61,714 nucleotides of DNA from assembly GCA_038320885.1 (NCBI GenBank), contig JBBQER010000005.1, forward strand, positions 1 to 61,714, given 5' to 3'. The notes under the pieces were generated by a model. It saw nothing but the letters and a program-made list of their open reading frames with translations. It was not told the DNA's origin and did no database searches. The translations under genes were made by a program, and so were the position numbers. This document shows positions 61,184 to 61,714 of this stretch, one piece after another. Positions within the stretch are counted from its first letter, which is position 1. Every line of letters starts with the position of its first letter. This DNA is from JBBQER01 sp038320885 (GTDB lineage: Bacteria; Actinomycetota; Acidimicrobiia; IMCC26256; PALSA-610).

Positions 61184-61714
61184 CGTCGAGGACGCGGCCG
61201 GCGTAGTCGGTGTCGCCGGTGATGGTCGTCATCGACCTCCACGGACGGCGTTGCGTGCCCCAGATCACGAAGTCGTGCGAGCTCGACGTGACCGTCGCAA
61301 CCGATTCGGGCGACTGACCTTCGCTCACGAGCACGCGACCGTCGTCGCCGCCGGATGCGATCGTCCACGTGCCGCCGCCGGTGCCCTCGAGGGTCAGCGT
61401 GATCGGACGGTCGACGAATGCGAGCTTCGCCGCGCACATCCACGGCAGCCCCGCAAGCATCCATTCGATCGTCGGCTGGAGCCGCTTGTCGTCACGCGGC
61501 GGCTCGGCGCGGTCGATCGGCCCGTTCGGCTTGAGGATGTCGTTGCGCAGGTGGCAGTAGTTGTCGAACAGGAACGTGCTCGGCATGATCGCCATCGGGT
61601 GTGTGCCGAGGTCGCCCATCGGCAGCAGGGTCTCCGACAGCGGCGGCTCCTGCAGCGTGGCCGCGAGATCGGCGACCTGACCGCTGTAGGTCTCGAACTC
61701 CGCGAGCACGTCTT
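61167..61714 (-). CDS. Mycothiol-dependent (MDMPI/DinB-like) protein, 5' end outside window
   Basis: About 181 residues are visible and the frame stays open to the window edge. PMAIMPSTFLFDNYCHLRNDIL fits the metal-histidine helix of the MDMPI/DinB bundle, and the C-terminal half (LTLEGTGGGTWTIASGG, then GTQRRPWRSM) fits the MDMPI C-terminal domain. Relatives isomerise maleylpyruvate or transfer mycothiol. The substrate is unknown, and the true start is off the right edge. Confidence 0.72.
   Translation of the reverse strand, partial: DVLAEFETYSGQVADLAATLQEPPLSETLLPMGDLGTHPMAIMPSTFLFDNYCHLRNDILKPNGPIDRAEPPRDDKRLQPTIEWMLAGLPWMCAAKLAFVDRPITLTLEGTGGGTWTIASGGDDGRVLVSEGQSPESVATVTSSSHDFVIWGTQRRPWRSMTTITGDTDYAGRVLDGIKII

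Overview
The window is about 62 kb of high-GC (roughly 68-70%) bacterial DNA, densely coded on both strands, with frequent GTG starts and many 4-bp ATGA/GTGA overlaps. It looks like a chromosome segment of an actinobacterium, most likely class Acidimicrobiia (inference). Supporting signs are secreted GYWLVASDGG-type repeats on an L,D-transpeptidase, a DUF2510 domain, mycothiol-linked DinB/MDMPI-type proteins, an F420-type LLM oxidoreductase, a PASTA kinase, and B12-dependent MetH and methylmalonyl-CoA mutase. The order cysteine desulfurase, mnmA, MetE-like, ligA, gatC-gatA-gatB, ilvB-ilvN-ilvC also resembles the mycobacterial Rv3025c-to-Rv3001c region (from memory). No rRNA, tRNA, CRISPR array, prophage or insertion sequence was recognised.

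Layout. 1-4.3 kb: end of a 2-oxo acid dehydrogenase E2 gene, a fused LipB-LipA gene, a PNPOx-like protein and an M24 peptidase. 4.3-9.3 kb: a membrane protein, a broken HIT gene bracketed by two copies of a 43-nt palindrome, and metH. 9.4-19.4 kb: leucyl aminopeptidase and a DinB protein, then a long minus-strand run (Rieske protein, GGDEF-EAL, cyclic-nucleotide-binding protein, YkuD transpeptidase, rhodanese-MoeB, sirtuin, an unknown). 19.7-24.6 kb: methylmalonyl-CoA mutase, meaB, a phosphotransferase, OsmC and a small ORF. 24.6-39.1 kb: the conserved sulfur/tRNA/DNA-repair block (cysteine desulfurase, mnmA, MetE-like, cupin, ligA, Ser/Thr kinase, SDR, SCP2, ferredoxin, gatCAB). 39.2-45 kb: accessory genes, several apparently decayed, plus a PhnZ-like HD oxygenase beside an FAD oxidoreductase. 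45-53.5 kb: branched-chain amino acid synthesis (ilvD, then ilvBNC), interrupted by a Nei/Fpg glycosylase and a sigma factor / SGNH membrane-protein pair. 53.5-61.7 kb: RibD-like reductase, methyltransferase, truncated DUF2510-GGDEF, a TetR unit with an operator-like palindrome, a second sigma factor with a DUF4349 protein, a low-GC phosphoesterase with membrane helices inside its catalytic domain, and a partial MDMPI-like gene.

The most interesting observations are: (1) an apparently undescribed ilvBNC attenuator at 50012-50150, with promoter, leaderless 11-residue leader peptide carrying Leu-Ile-Val-Val, and intrinsic terminator; (2) a LipB-LipA fusion with an internal ribosome-binding site that could also make free LipA; (3) a sigma factor coupled to a membrane SGNH hydrolase/propeller protein; (4) a membrane-embedded phosphoesterase flanked by a 17-nt direct repeat; (5) the paired 43-nt palindromes; and (6) a series of genes with frameshifts, an amber stop or internal deletions, which is either real decay or assembly error and should be checked against reads.
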